A stretch of DNA of 60,190 bases, from NCBI GenBank assembly GCA_017935565.1, contig JAGBHK010000035.1, positions 1-60,190 on the forward strand, in the 5' to 3' direction. The notes below the pieces were generated by a model. It had not been told where the DNA came from and did not search any database. It was given only the letters and a program-made list of their open reading frames with translations. The translations under genes and the position numbers were made by a program. Numbering within the stretch: position 1 is the stretch's first letter; each line of letters begins with the position of its first letter. Of the stretch, positions 43,325 through 53,343 are shown in pieces. The DNA comes from Lachnospiraceae bacterium (lineage in GTDB: Bacteria; Bacillota; Clostridia; Lachnospirales; Lachnospiraceae).

Positions 43325-45761
43325 ACTTCCTCCAGTTATTTAAACTAACTATATCATCATACTCAAGTGTTTCAATCTTAACTTCTTCGCTACCATCACC
43401 CTGAGCACTTCTCTTATATGCCCAGAAATAATCTCTAAATGCAACCTCTTCATCAATTGTTTCATTGAGATAGTTAAATTCCCAAGTTAACAACTGCTCA
43501 ACAAGATTTAAATCTGTTGTAACCGCTGCATTTGCTGTTACTCTAATATTTCCCTTTGACACAATCAAACCTGTGAAATCATGATTTACAATAACATCAC
43601 CTGTTGCAACTATAATGCCACCTGTAATTTCTGATGGAATTGTATATGAATCATCAATTGCAACCTTTGTTAATGTAAGCGCATATGGTAATGTTGATTC
43701 CAATGCTTTTGTAGGCATTTCATCATTATATCCAGATGCTTTTACTAATTCCCAGTCAATAATATTTTCTGTAGCAGAACGAACAAATTCAGAACCGTCT
43801 GTTACATAACCATTTTGATACTTAAACAATGCATCATCGATTGTAACAATATCACCATCGATAACGTATCTTGAACCATTTTCAACAAATGGGAAACTTA
43901 CTAACAAGTGTGATATAGTCTTATATCTGTTTGTAAGGTCTAATGATGAAAGTGAAAATTCAGCCTGGTTAATACCCCACTGGTATCCTTCACCTGTTAT
44001 ACCTGAAACACCGCCACCGCTAGTCTGCATAAGCACACCTGCTGTATAAATAGAACCACCATTTGTTACTTTAACTGCACCTGATGTTGTAACATCTTCT
44101 GATAAAAGTGCATTTGCGTAATCATCTAATTTATCGGCTAATTCTGAAGCCTTTCCATCAAGAACGCCTGCAATAAATTTTGCAGCACTGTCTTTATCTT
44201 TAAAGTTAAAATATACATATGTACGGTCGTCTACATTTCTTATTTCATAAGGATTTGTAGCATCTAATAATCCTTCATCAAATGCAAAGAAACCTGTCAT
44301 ATCTACTAATTTAATATTATTTTCAGGTACCGCTGCTTCCTCTACCAATTTTTCCCATACAGACTTTGGCATAGGGTTAGCTACAGATTTTTCTCTGCCA
44401 ACTGCTATATATTTTGCAGGAACCAAATATAACTCCTGGTTACCTGTAAATGAAAGCGATTCACCTGTCATGTATGAATCTACTCCATCCACTTCATAAC
44501 TAATATATGAATGTCCACCGATTACTAATTTACTAAGTGAAGTAGCATCGCCACCTAAATTAACGATACTTCCTGCACCATCAATGATAATCGCACTACT
44601 CATAGTATGAAGGTCTGTAGCTGCATTACCATCGTATCTGTAACCGTAATACTCACCACCAACATTTACTAAACTATTCTTTCCTGAAACGTTCAAATCG
44701 TCCGCAATGAAAGATGAACAATCAGAACCGATTGTAAGTTCAGCACCTGCTGTGATATCCTGTTTTAATACTGTTTCATTTTTAGCAAGATTAAGGTTTG
44801 TACACCAAAGTCTTGAATTAGACAATGACATTTTAGCCTTATTTCCATATGTTTCTGAACTACCCATTAACACAATATTATTTCCTGCAACAACATCTGA
44901 TGTTGTACCGCCTGAAAAATAGTTTGGTCCCACCGTCAATGAACCAATTCCTGACGAACCAGATGTAATAAGAATATCACCACCTGCATAAATACTTGCA
45001 TTTATTGTTGCATTAGCATTCTGTGTAGAAGATGCAACATTAATGTTTCCATCTGCTATAAATGCGTAATTCTTAAACTCTTTAAGTCTCTTTGTTGCCG
45101 AAAAGTCAACCATCATATTTGGATATGCAATGTCAAGGTCAACTGTAACATTTGCAAAATATGTATCTGTAGCCTTTTCAGCCTTATAATCAATTACCAC
45201 ATTGTTAATGATAATCTCATTCTTTATACCATTGTAATCTTTAATAAATGTTACACTTTCAATATCTTTTACATCAGCAAATTTCAACTCTTCTTTGGCA
45301 ATATATGTCTCCAAATATGCCTCAACATTCTGTTTTGTGATATCAGTTGTATCTTCGTACATCGTTGTAATACTCTTAAAATCAACATTTCCATTTGTTA
45401 ATTTTTCAGTAACTCCAACCATGAAAAGTTCCTGAAGTTTTTCATTTGCTTCTTCGTTGCTAAGCATATAATCAACAGTTCCATCTGTTACAATCAAACT
45501 AGAAAGAACTTCTTCATAGGCATCAGCCATAGCAACCATACTATCCTTACCTACTCCAACCTTAATTTCGTCCAATACGGATTCAGCTGTGTAAAATGTT
45601 TCCTTAGAACTATTGTCAATTCTCTTCATAACAATATTTCCAATAGCCGCAGCCAAAAGAGCAGACGCCAACAACGACACAAATGCCATAGCTAAAAGTG
45701 TCATAGTAAGAGTAGAACCACTATTATTCAATTTTTTTATGTTAAATTTACCCTTTAGCAT
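43305..45761 (-). CDS. Large PilX/GspK-like pilus-tip protein with beta-helical region
   Basis: 818 aa. The prepilin-like N-terminus KKLNNSG|STLTMTLLAMAFVSLL has the Gly cleavage site but lacks the mature Glu5, as in GspK/PilX tip subunits. An alpha-helical stretch (residues 35-220) precedes a long region of Gly/Asn/Ser-rich beta repeats (GNINVASSTQNANATINASIYAGGD; VVAGNNIVLMGSSETYG) suggestive of a beta-helix or bactofilin-like fold. The frame is open to 45815, but GGAGG 5-6 nt before the ATG at 45761 sets the start, one base after the preceding stop. Much larger than ordinary PilX; an adhesive tip is possible. Confidence 0.8.
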   Translation of the reverse strand: MLKGKFNIKKLNNSGSTLTMTLLAMAFVSLLASALLAAAIGNIVMKRIDNSSKETFYTAESVLDEIKVGVGKDSMVAMADAYEEVLSSLIVTDGTVDYMLSNEEANEKLQELFMVGVTEKLTNGNVDFKSITTMYEDTTDITKQNVEAYLETYIAKEELKFADVKDIESVTFIKDYNGIKNEIIINNVVIDYKAEKATDTYFANVTVDLDIAYPNMMVDFSATKRLKEFKNYAFIADGNINVASSTQNANATINASIYAGGDILITSGSSGIGSLTVGPNYFSGGTTSDVVAGNNIVLMGSSETYGNKAKMSLSNSRLWCTNLNLAKNETVLKQDITAGAELTIGSDCSSFIADDLNVSGKNSLVNVGGEYYGYRYDGNAATDLHTMSSAIIIDGAGSIVNLGGDATSLSKLVIGGHSYISYEVDGVDSYMTGESLSFTGNQELYLVPAKYIAVGREKSVANPMPKSVWEKLVEEAAVPENNIKLVDMTGFFAFDEGLLDATNPYEIRNVDDRTYVYFNFKDKDSAAKFIAGVLDGKASELADKLDDYANALLSEDVTTSGAVKVTNGGSIYTAGVLMQTSGGGVSGITGEGYQWGINQAEFSLSSLDLTNRYKTISHLLVSFPFVENGSRYVIDGDIVTIDDALFKYQNGYVTDGSEFVRSATENIIDWELVKASGYNDEMPTKALESTLPYALTLTKVAIDDSYTIPSEITGGIIVATGDVIVNHDFTGLIVSKGNIRVTANAAVTTDLNLVEQLLTWEFNYLNETIDEEVAFRDYFWAYKRSAQGDGSEEVKIETLEYDDIVSLNNWRKYDDSAN

Positions 45762-45762
45762 T

Positions 45763-46860
45763 CTATTCCTCCTTGGTTGAAGTAAATGTCGTAATAATCT
45801 CTCCATCTGCTGCACCGTATCTTACTGTAACATTCATTAAGAATAATGAATCTGCATAATTATCTGAAGAATATGTAAGTGTTCCCTCTGAAACTCTATC
45901 TTCCATCTCTCTTCCGATATTTGTATTAATCTTCAAAACATCCTGCAATGCAATGTTATATTCTGAAAGTTTTCTTGTCATACCATTGATTGATACTGTT
46001 ACATTATCTGCTTTAAGTCTTGAATATTTATTGATATCTGTTTGATTTTTAGTAGGCTGTTCTGCCAAATACAATGTAAATTCTGGTGAATCAGTATTAC
46101 CATTATGACCAATAAATGAATATGAAATATTAATCTTATCTGTCGCGTAGTAATTACCTTCTGAATCTGGCTCTATAGCACTTATCTTATCAAATATAGC
46201 TGCCAAGATATATGCACTATGATCTTCATCAGCTGAATATGTCTTTTCAACAGAACCACCATCAATAGTTTTAACTGTTCCATCAGCCAAAACATATGTA
46301 AAATCAAATGATATTGTATATGTATAATTATAAGCCTCTAAAACTTTATTCTCAGCACATTCAATAGTTACATCACAAGTTTTTGTACTACCTGCTTTTG
46401 GAATAGTACTATCATACTCTACATATTGTTTAAAAACAATTGCAGTATTGCTTCCGTACAGATTGGAAAACAATGGTAAAACTCCACCGTTTACGCAATT
46501 GCCTTCCGAATCATATACTATATTAGGGTCCAACTCTACATCTACGAAGAAATCTTCGCCATTGGCACCTTCCATCTCAATTCCTGAAAAATTGTATACA
46601 TCCAATTTCCCATCTGCTTTGGTTACTGTATATGCATACTTATCCAGCAATCTAGATAAAGGCTCTGACTTAAACTCCTCAGCAGTATCCTGAGCAGTCA
46701 ATGTCGCATTTTGCAATTTTCTTGCGGACGCATTAATCTTCATAGTTTCAACAAAACTTTTTACAAATGGGAATGATATTATAGACAATATCAAAACCGC
46801 TATTACTACTTCAATTAATGTAAAACCGCTATTATTCTTTTTTACTGAATTCATACGCAT
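45763..46860 (-). CDS. Type IV prepilin-like minor pilin (PilV/GspI-like)
   Basis: 365 aa. The leader MNSVKKNNSG|FTLIEVVIAVLIL has correct cleavage site, Phe1 and Glu5 of the mature pilin, and a hydrophobic helix. The large C-terminal head contains beta-rich stretches such as YNYTYTISFDFTYVLADGTV. GGAG lies 4 nt before the first ATG; a second ATG two codons in is an alternative. It follows the PilO-like gene directly. Confidence 0.85.
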   Translation of the reverse strand: MRMNSVKKNNSGFTLIEVVIAVLILSIISFPFVKSFVETMKINASARKLQNATLTAQDTAEEFKSEPLSRLLDKYAYTVTKADGKLDVYNFSGIEMEGANGEDFFVDVELDPNIVYDSEGNCVNGGVLPLFSNLYGSNTAIVFKQYVEYDSTIPKAGSTKTCDVTIECAENKVLEAYNYTYTISFDFTYVLADGTVKTIDGGSVEKTYSADEDHSAYILAAIFDKISAIEPDSEGNYYATDKINISYSFIGHNGNTDSPEFTLYLAEQPTKNQTDINKYSRLKADNVTVSINGMTRKLSEYNIALQDVLKINTNIGREMEDRVSEGTLTYSSDNYADSLFLMNVTVRYGAADGEIITTFTSTKEE

Positions 46861-46870
46861 CTATCTCCAA

Positions 46871-48007
46871 CTAGTATTCCTGTACCTTACCTGTTACTGT
46901 ACCAATTGTAAATCTTGGTCTTTCTGGATCATCATTAACTACTGTATAATTAAGTGTTAAATCTGAATCATTTGCTATACTAAGTTCTACACCACTATAG
47001 TCATCATCGCCAACTCTAGGTGAACTTACGATTACCATATCAAGCGAATCACCAACCAAATAATCCATACCTAACTGATACTTATCTGCTGGAACTGTTT
47101 CATTACCAAGTCTGTATGCAAACTTGTATTCGCCTTCCTTACCCATAATGATAAGTGTTACTTTTTCTGTTGTGTTAGATGAAACAGAAAGTGTATTTGT
47201 TCCTGTAATATCTGACATTGTACCTATAGCAACTGAACTTGAATCCTTATTTTCATGATGTAATGTTAAGAACAAGTCGTAATTTGTCTTAATAAAGTCT
47301 GCATAATCGCCATCTGTTGTCGATGGTATAAATGTTGATGATTCAAATATATTGTCTGTACCAATATGAGGATCTTTAAGTAAAATATCCTTATATTCTC
47401 TATCACTACCTAAAATACCATATGTTACAAGCTGCATCGAACCTGTAAGTTTATCTTCGCTGTCATTATATGTAAGTGTCATATTGCTAATCTTTGATTT
47501 ATCTTCATGGTCATTAATATATGAAACTAAATCTTTCAATTCTGTATATGTACTCTCGAAATTTAAATTTAACACAGAGTTAACGCCTACATAATCACTA
47601 ACATAAACTGTCTGTCCAACTCTATTTGGATCGCTTGATGTTATTTCACCAAAAGTATACAAACTAGAAATACCAGCTAATGTACCACTCTTAATCCAAG
47701 CACCTGACTTTTCTTCACCAATCTTTAAAGACATAATAATATGTTCCTGATCAAGACCACCTGAATATCTATCCATAATTCCCTTATAGACATCTGCATT
47801 TTTTGTTGTCTGTTCAGTATAATATGCTCTATCATCATCCTTAGATTTTAAATCAGTATATCTTTTTTCTAATTCTGCTACTTGCAACTTTGTCTGTTCA
47901 TTCGTAGTTTTAATTTTCTTGCTGCCCCACCAGCCGCCTCCGACAAGGGCCAAAATCAATACGAACAGCAATAACTTTAAGTCTCTTTCACTAATATTTA
48001 ACTTCAT
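46871..48007 (-). CDS. pilO: PilO-like inner-membrane alignment protein
   Basis: 378 aa, positioned directly after the PilMN fusion. There is a short cytoplasmic N-terminus and one membrane span (residues 11-26, LLLFVLILALVGGGWWG). A coiled coil follows (TTNEQTKLQVAELEKRYTDLKSKDD), then two ferredoxin-like regions; the typical PilO sequence 'FxSTYTELKDLVSYINDHED' is visible (NFESTYTELKDLVSYINDHE). It would link the cytoplasmic motor ring to the assembling pilus. It is longer than diderm PilO (about 200). Confidence 0.8.
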   Translation of the reverse strand: MKLNISERDLKLLLFVLILALVGGGWWGSKKIKTTNEQTKLQVAELEKRYTDLKSKDDDRAYYTEQTTKNADVYKGIMDRYSGGLDQEHIIMSLKIGEEKSGAWIKSGTLAGISSLYTFGEITSSDPNRVGQTVYVSDYVGVNSVLNLNFESTYTELKDLVSYINDHEDKSKISNMTLTYNDSEDKLTGSMQLVTYGILGSDREYKDILLKDPHIGTDNIFESSTFIPSTTDGDYADFIKTNYDLFLTLHHENKDSSSVAIGTMSDITGTNTLSVSSNTTEKVTLIIMGKEGEYKFAYRLGNETVPADKYQLGMDYLVGDSLDMVIVSSPRVGDDDYSGVELSIANDSDLTLNYTVVNDDPERPRFTIGTVTGKVQEY

Positions 48008-48029
48008 ATGCCTGTCCTCTCATTTCTGT

Positions 48030-49634
48030 TTATTCTTCGTCGTTATTTTCTGCGTCTTCTTCTGTTTCTTTTTCTTCTACACCTGCAAACTGTCCAATAC
48101 TTTCATCGTTATAGAAGAAACATGTTGCAGAAAATGTTGTTGTGATACCACCATAAACATCTTTTTTCTCATTAAAATTACTTACTGCTACGCTTGTAAC
48201 ATTATCAATTCCTTTTAACTGACTTATGAAAGTTGCCATTGTGGGCTTAATACTAGTCTTAGCTGAGATTGTAACAGCCCCCTCATTAATAGTCATTGTT
48301 GTAATAGAAATATCACTAGGCAATTTCTTTTCAAGTTCAATAAGGAAGTTTAATAATACGTCATTATTTCCTCTTGTAAGTGCTGCAAATGTCTTTGCAT
48401 CTGTTGCCATATCTGTAATATTATAATAATTTGATACTAATGTTTCTACGTCTGATATGGCAGATATCTTCTTTTCTAAATCCGCTTTATCTTTCTTGTA
48501 GTTAATCGAATCAATTACTGGTTTTGCAAGGAGTCCAACACATACAACTGCTGCTACTAATACGCCTAAACCAATTAATTTAATATTACTTGCACTTGCC
48601 TGTTTCGCTTTCTTTTCCATTGTAACGAAATCAGCTGGTGCTACAATTGAACCGATACATCCAATATAGTTAACTAATTTATTTGGTTCCATGCTAAGAT
48701 CTGCTGTCTTAACATTCTTCATCTTTTTAATAACCTTAACTGAGAAGTTAAATTCAGAAGCAAAAAGTTCATCCAAACCAATGATATTATCACCAATATA
48801 ATAAGCCTTCTCAATAGGATTTTCAGGATTTCTTGAAGCATAGTAGTCCATTACTCTGGAAATATTATTTACAAGATATCTAAGAGAGTTTGTAATCATA
48901 TCTCCATCAAAACTTGGATGTACATACTGCTCTGTACAAAGAAGTTCTGTAGCTTCTTCCTCTGTAATTCCTCTCATATCCATAAGTGTTTCTGTTAAAA
49001 CATCTCTACCATAAGGAATTACTCTATGTAACTGAAGTACATTGTTTTTGATAATATTAACAATGGTACTGTCTTCCATAAGCTGGATTGTAAGGTTTAC
49101 GCCCTTATCAACATGTTTCTGTAATACCTGTAATGCACTATTACCAAAATAGTCAATTGTCTGAATATTATAGCCATTTTCAGCAGCAATCTGATAATAT
49201 GGCGTAATCATATCCTTTGGTGCAGCCATAAGAAGTACTCTCATGTTCTTTTCACCATTCTCTGTAACTGTCTCAAGTACGTTATGAGCAAGAATATAAT
49301 CATTGATATCTACAGGATAGAATTCTGTTGCATTTGATTCAATATACTCTGCCAATTTCTTATCACTAAGAACTGGTGTTGAAATCTCCTTAATAGCAAT
49401 CTTTGTTGAGAATACTGAGAATACAACATCCTTTGTCAATATACCCTTAGCTGTAACTTTTTCATTAATTACATCAGCCAATGCTTTGTAATCTGTAATG
49501 ATATCATCCTGAATACAACCTTCAGGTGTTTTTACTCTAGCAATTTTATTTACTGTTATTCCGCCTTTACTCGAAACTTCCGCCATTCTGATATAAGAAG
49601 ATTCGATGCTTATTGTTAAAATAGTATTTGCCAT
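48030..49634 (-). CDS. pilM: PilM-PilN fusion (pilus alignment platform)
   Basis: 534 aa. Residues 1-335 are an actin-like PilM domain (ILTISIESSYIRMAEV at the phosphate-1 region; IQTIDYFGNSALQVLQK; SRVMDYYASRNPENPIEKAYYIGD). Residues 350-534 resemble PilN: a membrane span (about 359-380), a coiled coil (YKKDKADLEKKISAISDVETL) and an extracytoplasmic ferredoxin-like domain (LPSDISITTMTINEGAVTISA). In most systems these are two proteins, with PilM binding a short PilN peptide; here they are one chain, fixing stoichiometry 1:1. The C-terminus is strongly acidic. GGAG lies 6 nt before the ATG. Confidence 0.88.
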   Translation of the reverse strand: MANTILTISIESSYIRMAEVSSKGGITVNKIARVKTPEGCIQDDIITDYKALADVINEKVTAKGILTKDVVFSVFSTKIAIKEISTPVLSDKKLAEYIESNATEFYPVDINDYILAHNVLETVTENGEKNMRVLLMAAPKDMITPYYQIAAENGYNIQTIDYFGNSALQVLQKHVDKGVNLTIQLMEDSTIVNIIKNNVLQLHRVIPYGRDVLTETLMDMRGITEEEATELLCTEQYVHPSFDGDMITNSLRYLVNNISRVMDYYASRNPENPIEKAYYIGDNIIGLDELFASEFNFSVKVIKKMKNVKTADLSMEPNKLVNYIGCIGSIVAPADFVTMEKKAKQASASNIKLIGLGVLVAAVVCVGLLAKPVIDSINYKKDKADLEKKISAISDVETLVSNYYNITDMATDAKTFAALTRGNNDVLLNFLIELEKKLPSDISITTMTINEGAVTISAKTSIKPTMATFISQLKGIDNVTSVAVSNFNEKKDVYGGITTTFSATCFFYNDESIGQFAGVEEKETEEDAENNDEE

Positions 49635-49682
49635 ATCTTTCTCCTCTGCTTTATATTATAATTTAATAGTTTTCATCTATAT

Positions 49683-50468
49683 TTAACTGTAAAACTGCAT
49701 GTACCATTCTATGATTTGTTCACCATATAGCATCGTAATAAATATTCCGATTGATAAATATGGTCCAAAGGCAAGCACATTGTCGCGTTTACAGATTTTC
49801 ATCAACGCTATGTGTATAATCGAACCGATTACACATCCCAAAACCAAAGCCAAGACTATGTTCCCGACTCCTACCAAAAGTCCTGCTGCGGCCATAAGTT
49901 TCACATCACCGCCGCCAATTCCTCTGCCTTTTGTAAGATAGAATAATAACAGTAACGGTACACTGACTGCTATCATTCCTATTAATAATTCAATTATTTC
50001 ATCACTATTATTTCTATAGTTTATAACTCTTGCAATTCCTGTAATAAGTATAAAAATGTTTAACTGTACTGGAATCTCGTATGTTCTCCAATCTATAACA
50101 CTTAACACAAGAAGTGCAGACGTGCATAAACAGAATAAGATACTATCCACAACTACTGTTATGTCGGTACTTATTCCGCCATTTGCATAAAAAATCCATA
50201 CATACCCGATACCATTAGCAAGCTCTACCAATGGATATTGTACGGATATCTTTTCTTTACAATGTCTGCATTTTCCTCTAAGTAAAATGTAGCTCACAAG
50301 TGGTACTAAATCGTACCACTTGATTTTATTGCCACATTTCATACAATGAGACCTTTCTGTCGCAATATTCTCTTTTAATGGTAATCTGTATATTAATACG
50401 TTTAGGAAACTCCCGATAATAACGCCATATACAAATATAATAATCAACAAAATTGTCTCAAATTGCAT
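49683..50468 (-). CDS. pilD: Prepilin peptidase / N-methyltransferase (PilD)
   Basis: Polytopic aspartyl protease of 261 aa that trims prepilin leaders and methylates the new N-terminus. The cytoplasmic zinc motif has both CxxC pairs (Cys42/45 and Cys67/70: HCMKCGNKIKW...GKCRHC). The catalytic aspartates lie in VIDWRTYEIP (near 125) and GxGD (GIGGGDVKLM, near 190). The length is full. It sits between the major pilin and PilMN genes. Confidence 0.93.
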   Translation of the reverse strand: MQFETILLIIIFVYGVIIGSFLNVLIYRLPLKENIATERSHCMKCGNKIKWYDLVPLVSYILLRGKCRHCKEKISVQYPLVELANGIGYVWIFYANGGISTDITVVVDSILFCLCTSALLVLSVIDWRTYEIPVQLNIFILITGIARVINYRNNSDEIIELLIGMIAVSVPLLLLFYLTKGRGIGGGDVKLMAAAGLLVGVGNIVLALVLGCVIGSIIHIALMKICKRDNVLAFGPYLSIGIFITMLYGEQIIEWYMQFYS

Positions 50469-50491
50469 AATAGTTCACCTTTTAAAAAGTA

Positions 50492-50965
50492 TTAGTTACC
50501 TGATACAGACATAGGCTTTGCTTTATTGTCTTTATCCTTTGTCTTTGTACAATTATTCACTGCAGAACCATCTTTTGAAGCAAAAACTGTAACCTGTGTA
50601 TTACCATCAGAAACATCAATCTTTACATAAATATCAGAAGAAGCATTACATGTAGCTGTTAATTCTGGGGCTGTAGATCCGATAGATTCCTTTAACGCAG
50701 TACCAAGATCAGATGTTCCTGATAAAATTTCAGATAATTTAGTTGCCTTTAAACCACTTGCAGCTTCTTCAGCAACTGCTTCTGTAGCTAAAGCATCATT
50801 TACTCTACCATAAACTGTATCAAGGTTCTGTAAATCCTTTGATTCTCTTGACTTTTCAATGTTACCGATAAGTGTTGGTGCTAATACACCCATAAGTACT
50901 GCCATAATAGCAATAACTACGATAAGTTCTACTAATGAGAAACCTTTGTTGTTCATTTTGTTCAT
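50492..50965 (-). CDS. pilA: Major type IV pilin
   Basis: 157 aa. The leader is MNKMNNKG|FSLVELIVVIAIMAVL: eight-residue basic leader, cleavage before Phe, mature Glu5. The head domain is small (LQNLDTVYGRVNDALATEAVAEEAASGLKATK...) with two Cys in the C-terminal half (CNASSD; VNNCTKTKDK), which could form the disulfide of a D-region. Its place after pilC and before pilD, and its small size compared with the other prepilin-like genes, favour the major subunit. The C-terminus is lysine-rich. Confidence 0.88.
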   Translation of the reverse strand: MNKMNNKGFSLVELIVVIAIMAVLMGVLAPTLIGNIEKSRESKDLQNLDTVYGRVNDALATEAVAEEAASGLKATKLSEILSGTSDLGTALKESIGSTAPELTATCNASSDIYVKIDVSDGNTQVTVFASKDGSAVNNCTKTKDKDNKAKPMSVSGN

Positions 50966-51043
50966 AATTCTTTTTTCTCCTTTACGTTTTAAATTTTTAA
51001 TTTATAATATAGCGAACTCGGGCAATTCGCGTATATCCACTTT

Positions 51044-52252
51044 TTAGCCTAACTGTTCGTACATAGCCATCATTGGTCCGTATATTGCTCCGATAAGTAA
51101 ACATACGATACCAGCCATTACAACCAAGATAACTGGCTCCATAAGAGCTGTTGCCTGTTGAGTTGTTGTTTCAACTTCTTCATCATAATAATTAGCCGCA
51201 TTTGTAAGCATTTCTTCCATATTACCAGTTTCTTCGCCAATACCAAGCATATGAAGAATCATTGGTGGGAATATTCCTGATGCCTTAAGTGGTGCCGATA
51301 AAGCCATACCTCTTTGAACCTGACGAGCAGCTTCTTCAACGGCATCTCTAAAGAGTACATTATCCATAGTTCTAGCTGTAATATCGATAGCTTCAAGCAT
51401 TGGCATACCTGCTGCTAAAAGAGTTGACAAAGTTCTGGCAAATCTTGAACACTGTGTCTTAACACCAAGTAATCCAAACACAGGAACCTTCATCATAAAT
51501 CTAGCAACTATTCTCGAGCCGTTTTCGGTTCTCTTAAATATATTAAATGCTACTACTGCTCCAACTATGACTGCTATGTAAACAATCCAATACTTCTGTA
51601 GTGATTCACTAAGTTTAACCACCGCTACAGTAAACGCCGGTAAACTACCACCTACTTGATCAAACATCGCTTCAAAGTTTGGAATAACTACTACAAGTAA
51701 TACAACCATAACTGCGATACATACAACTATAAGTACGCAAGGATACATTAACGCTTTCTTAACCATACCCTTAATCTTCGCATCTTTCTCAAACTGGATA
51801 CTCATACGTTCAAGAGATGTCTCCAAACTACCTGATGCTTCACCAGCTTCAATCATACTGATAAGGATACCAGGGAAGATTGCTCTTTCCTGCTTAAATG
51901 CATCTGTTAAAGTACCACCCTTTTCAACATTATTCTTAATGTTCATAATAGCTTCTTTTAAAGACTTATTAGCAGTCTGTTCACTTAACATACCAAGTGC
52001 TGATACGATACTAACACCAGCATTAAGAATACTAACAAACTGACGACAGAAAACTGATAAATCTCTCGATGGAATCTTCTTTGCTCCACCGAATTTCAAG
52101 TCCTGATTAAGGATACTCGCTTCGCTTAATTTAAGAATACTATTACCTTCTGCACGAAGGGCGTCTCTTGCTTTTTCTAAACTAGTCGCTTCTATGGTAC
52201 CTTTTTTGTTTTTACCATCTTTAGTAACGACTTCATAAGTATACTGTGCCAT
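51044..52252 (-). CDS. pilC: Type IV pilus inner-membrane platform protein PilC
   Basis: 402 aa with two T2SSF domains. The first has IPSRDLSVFCRQFVSILNAGVSIVSALG and the second VKTQCSRFARTLSTLLAAGMPMLEAID. Three membrane spans (about 167-190, 216-238 and near the C-terminus, ILVVMAGIVCLLIGAIYGPMM) are as in PilC/GspF. It anchors the PilB/PilT motors. Confidence 0.95.
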   Translation of the reverse strand: MAQYTYEVVTKDGKNKKGTIEATSLEKARDALRAEGNSILKLSEASILNQDLKFGGAKKIPSRDLSVFCRQFVSILNAGVSIVSALGMLSEQTANKSLKEAIMNIKNNVEKGGTLTDAFKQERAIFPGILISMIEAGEASGSLETSLERMSIQFEKDAKIKGMVKKALMYPCVLIVVCIAVMVVLLVVVIPNFEAMFDQVGGSLPAFTVAVVKLSESLQKYWIVYIAVIVGAVVAFNIFKRTENGSRIVARFMMKVPVFGLLGVKTQCSRFARTLSTLLAAGMPMLEAIDITARTMDNVLFRDAVEEAARQVQRGMALSAPLKASGIFPPMILHMLGIGEETGNMEEMLTNAANYYDEEVETTTQQATALMEPVILVVMAGIVCLLIGAIYGPMMAMYEQLG

Positions 52253-52272
52253 ACTGACCTACCATTCCTTTC

Positions 52273-53331
52273 CTAGAATAACAATTTCTTCTTAAGAGCT
52301 GCATAATCCTGGGCATACTCTAATGCAGTTTCTGCCGCAATAGTTCCCATTGTATATAAATCATATAATGCATCATCCATAGTTTGCATACCCAACTTCT
52401 TGTTCGTCTGCATCATAGAAGGAATCTGGAATGATTTATTCTCTCTAATAAGGTTCTTAACAGCACTGTTCATATGTAAAACTTCAAATGCTGCAACTCG
52501 CTTGTCCCCTTTAAGTGTTGGTACAAGTTGCTGTGAAATAACACATTCAAGTACCATCGCAAGCTGAACTCTAATCTGCTGTTGCTGATGTGGTGGGAAT
52601 ACGTCGATAATACGATCAATAGTAGCCGCCGCACCAATTGTATGTAATGTTGATAATACCAAGTGACCTGTTTCAGCTGCTGTTATAGCTGTCTGAATAG
52701 TTTCAAGGTCACGCATCTCACCTACAAGAATAACATCAGGATCTTCACGAAGTGCTGCTCTTAAAGCATTGGCATATGACATTGTGTCATTTCCTACTTC
52801 TCTCTGGTTAACTGTAGCCATCTTATGCTGATGTAAATATTCTATAGGGTCTTCCAATGTAATAACATGGGAAGTTAAGTTTTCATTAACCTTATTTATA
52901 ATAGAAGCAAGTGTAGTAGACTTACCACTACCTGTAGGTCCTGTTACAAGAATAAGACCTCTTTTCTTCTTATACAAATCTATAACGCTGGCTGGAATCT
53001 CAAGTTCTTCCACGCTAGGAATATCTGTAGATACAAGACGGAAAGCTGCAGCTAATGTACCTCTCTGCTTGTAAGCATTTACTCTGTATCGTCCCATTCC
53101 CTTCAATGCAAAGGAAAAGTCAACCTCTCCCTTTTCTTCCAACACTGCTCTGTGATGTTCACTGATAATAGGAAGTAATATAGCCTCTGTGTCTGCTGGT
53201 AAAAGTCTTGGATAATCCATATTGATAAGTTTACCTGCAACTCTGTACTTAGGAGGCACACCAACCGTAATATGTACGTCGGATGCCTGTGCTTCTTCAG
53301 CTTGTGTCATTAATTCTTCTATAGTAACCAT
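52273..53331 (-). CDS. pilT: Pilus retraction ATPase PilT
   Basis: 352 aa hexameric ATPase. The N-terminal PAS-like half (ASDVHITVGVPPKYRVAGKL) is followed by Walker A GPTGSGKST (near 132), Asp box (TLEDPIEYLH), Walker B (DPDVILVGEMRD), His box (GHLVLSTLHT) and the PilT-specific AIRNLIRE-like motif (VKNLIREN). Presence of PilT argues for retractile type IV pili rather than a type II-like or competence pseudopilus. Confidence 0.95.
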   Translation of the reverse strand: MVTIEELMTQAEEAQASDVHITVGVPPKYRVAGKLINMDYPRLLPADTEAILLPIISEHHRAVLEEKGEVDFSFALKGMGRYRVNAYKQRGTLAAAFRLVSTDIPSVEELEIPASVIDLYKKKRGLILVTGPTGSGKSTTLASIINKVNENLTSHVITLEDPIEYLHQHKMATVNQREVGNDTMSYANALRAALREDPDVILVGEMRDLETIQTAITAAETGHLVLSTLHTIGAAATIDRIIDVFPPHQQQQIRVQLAMVLECVISQQLVPTLKGDKRVAAFEVLHMNSAVKNLIRENKSFQIPSMMQTNKKLGMQTMDDALYDLYTMGTIAAETALEYAQDYAALKKKLLF

Positions 53332-53343
53332 TCTAATCCTCCA

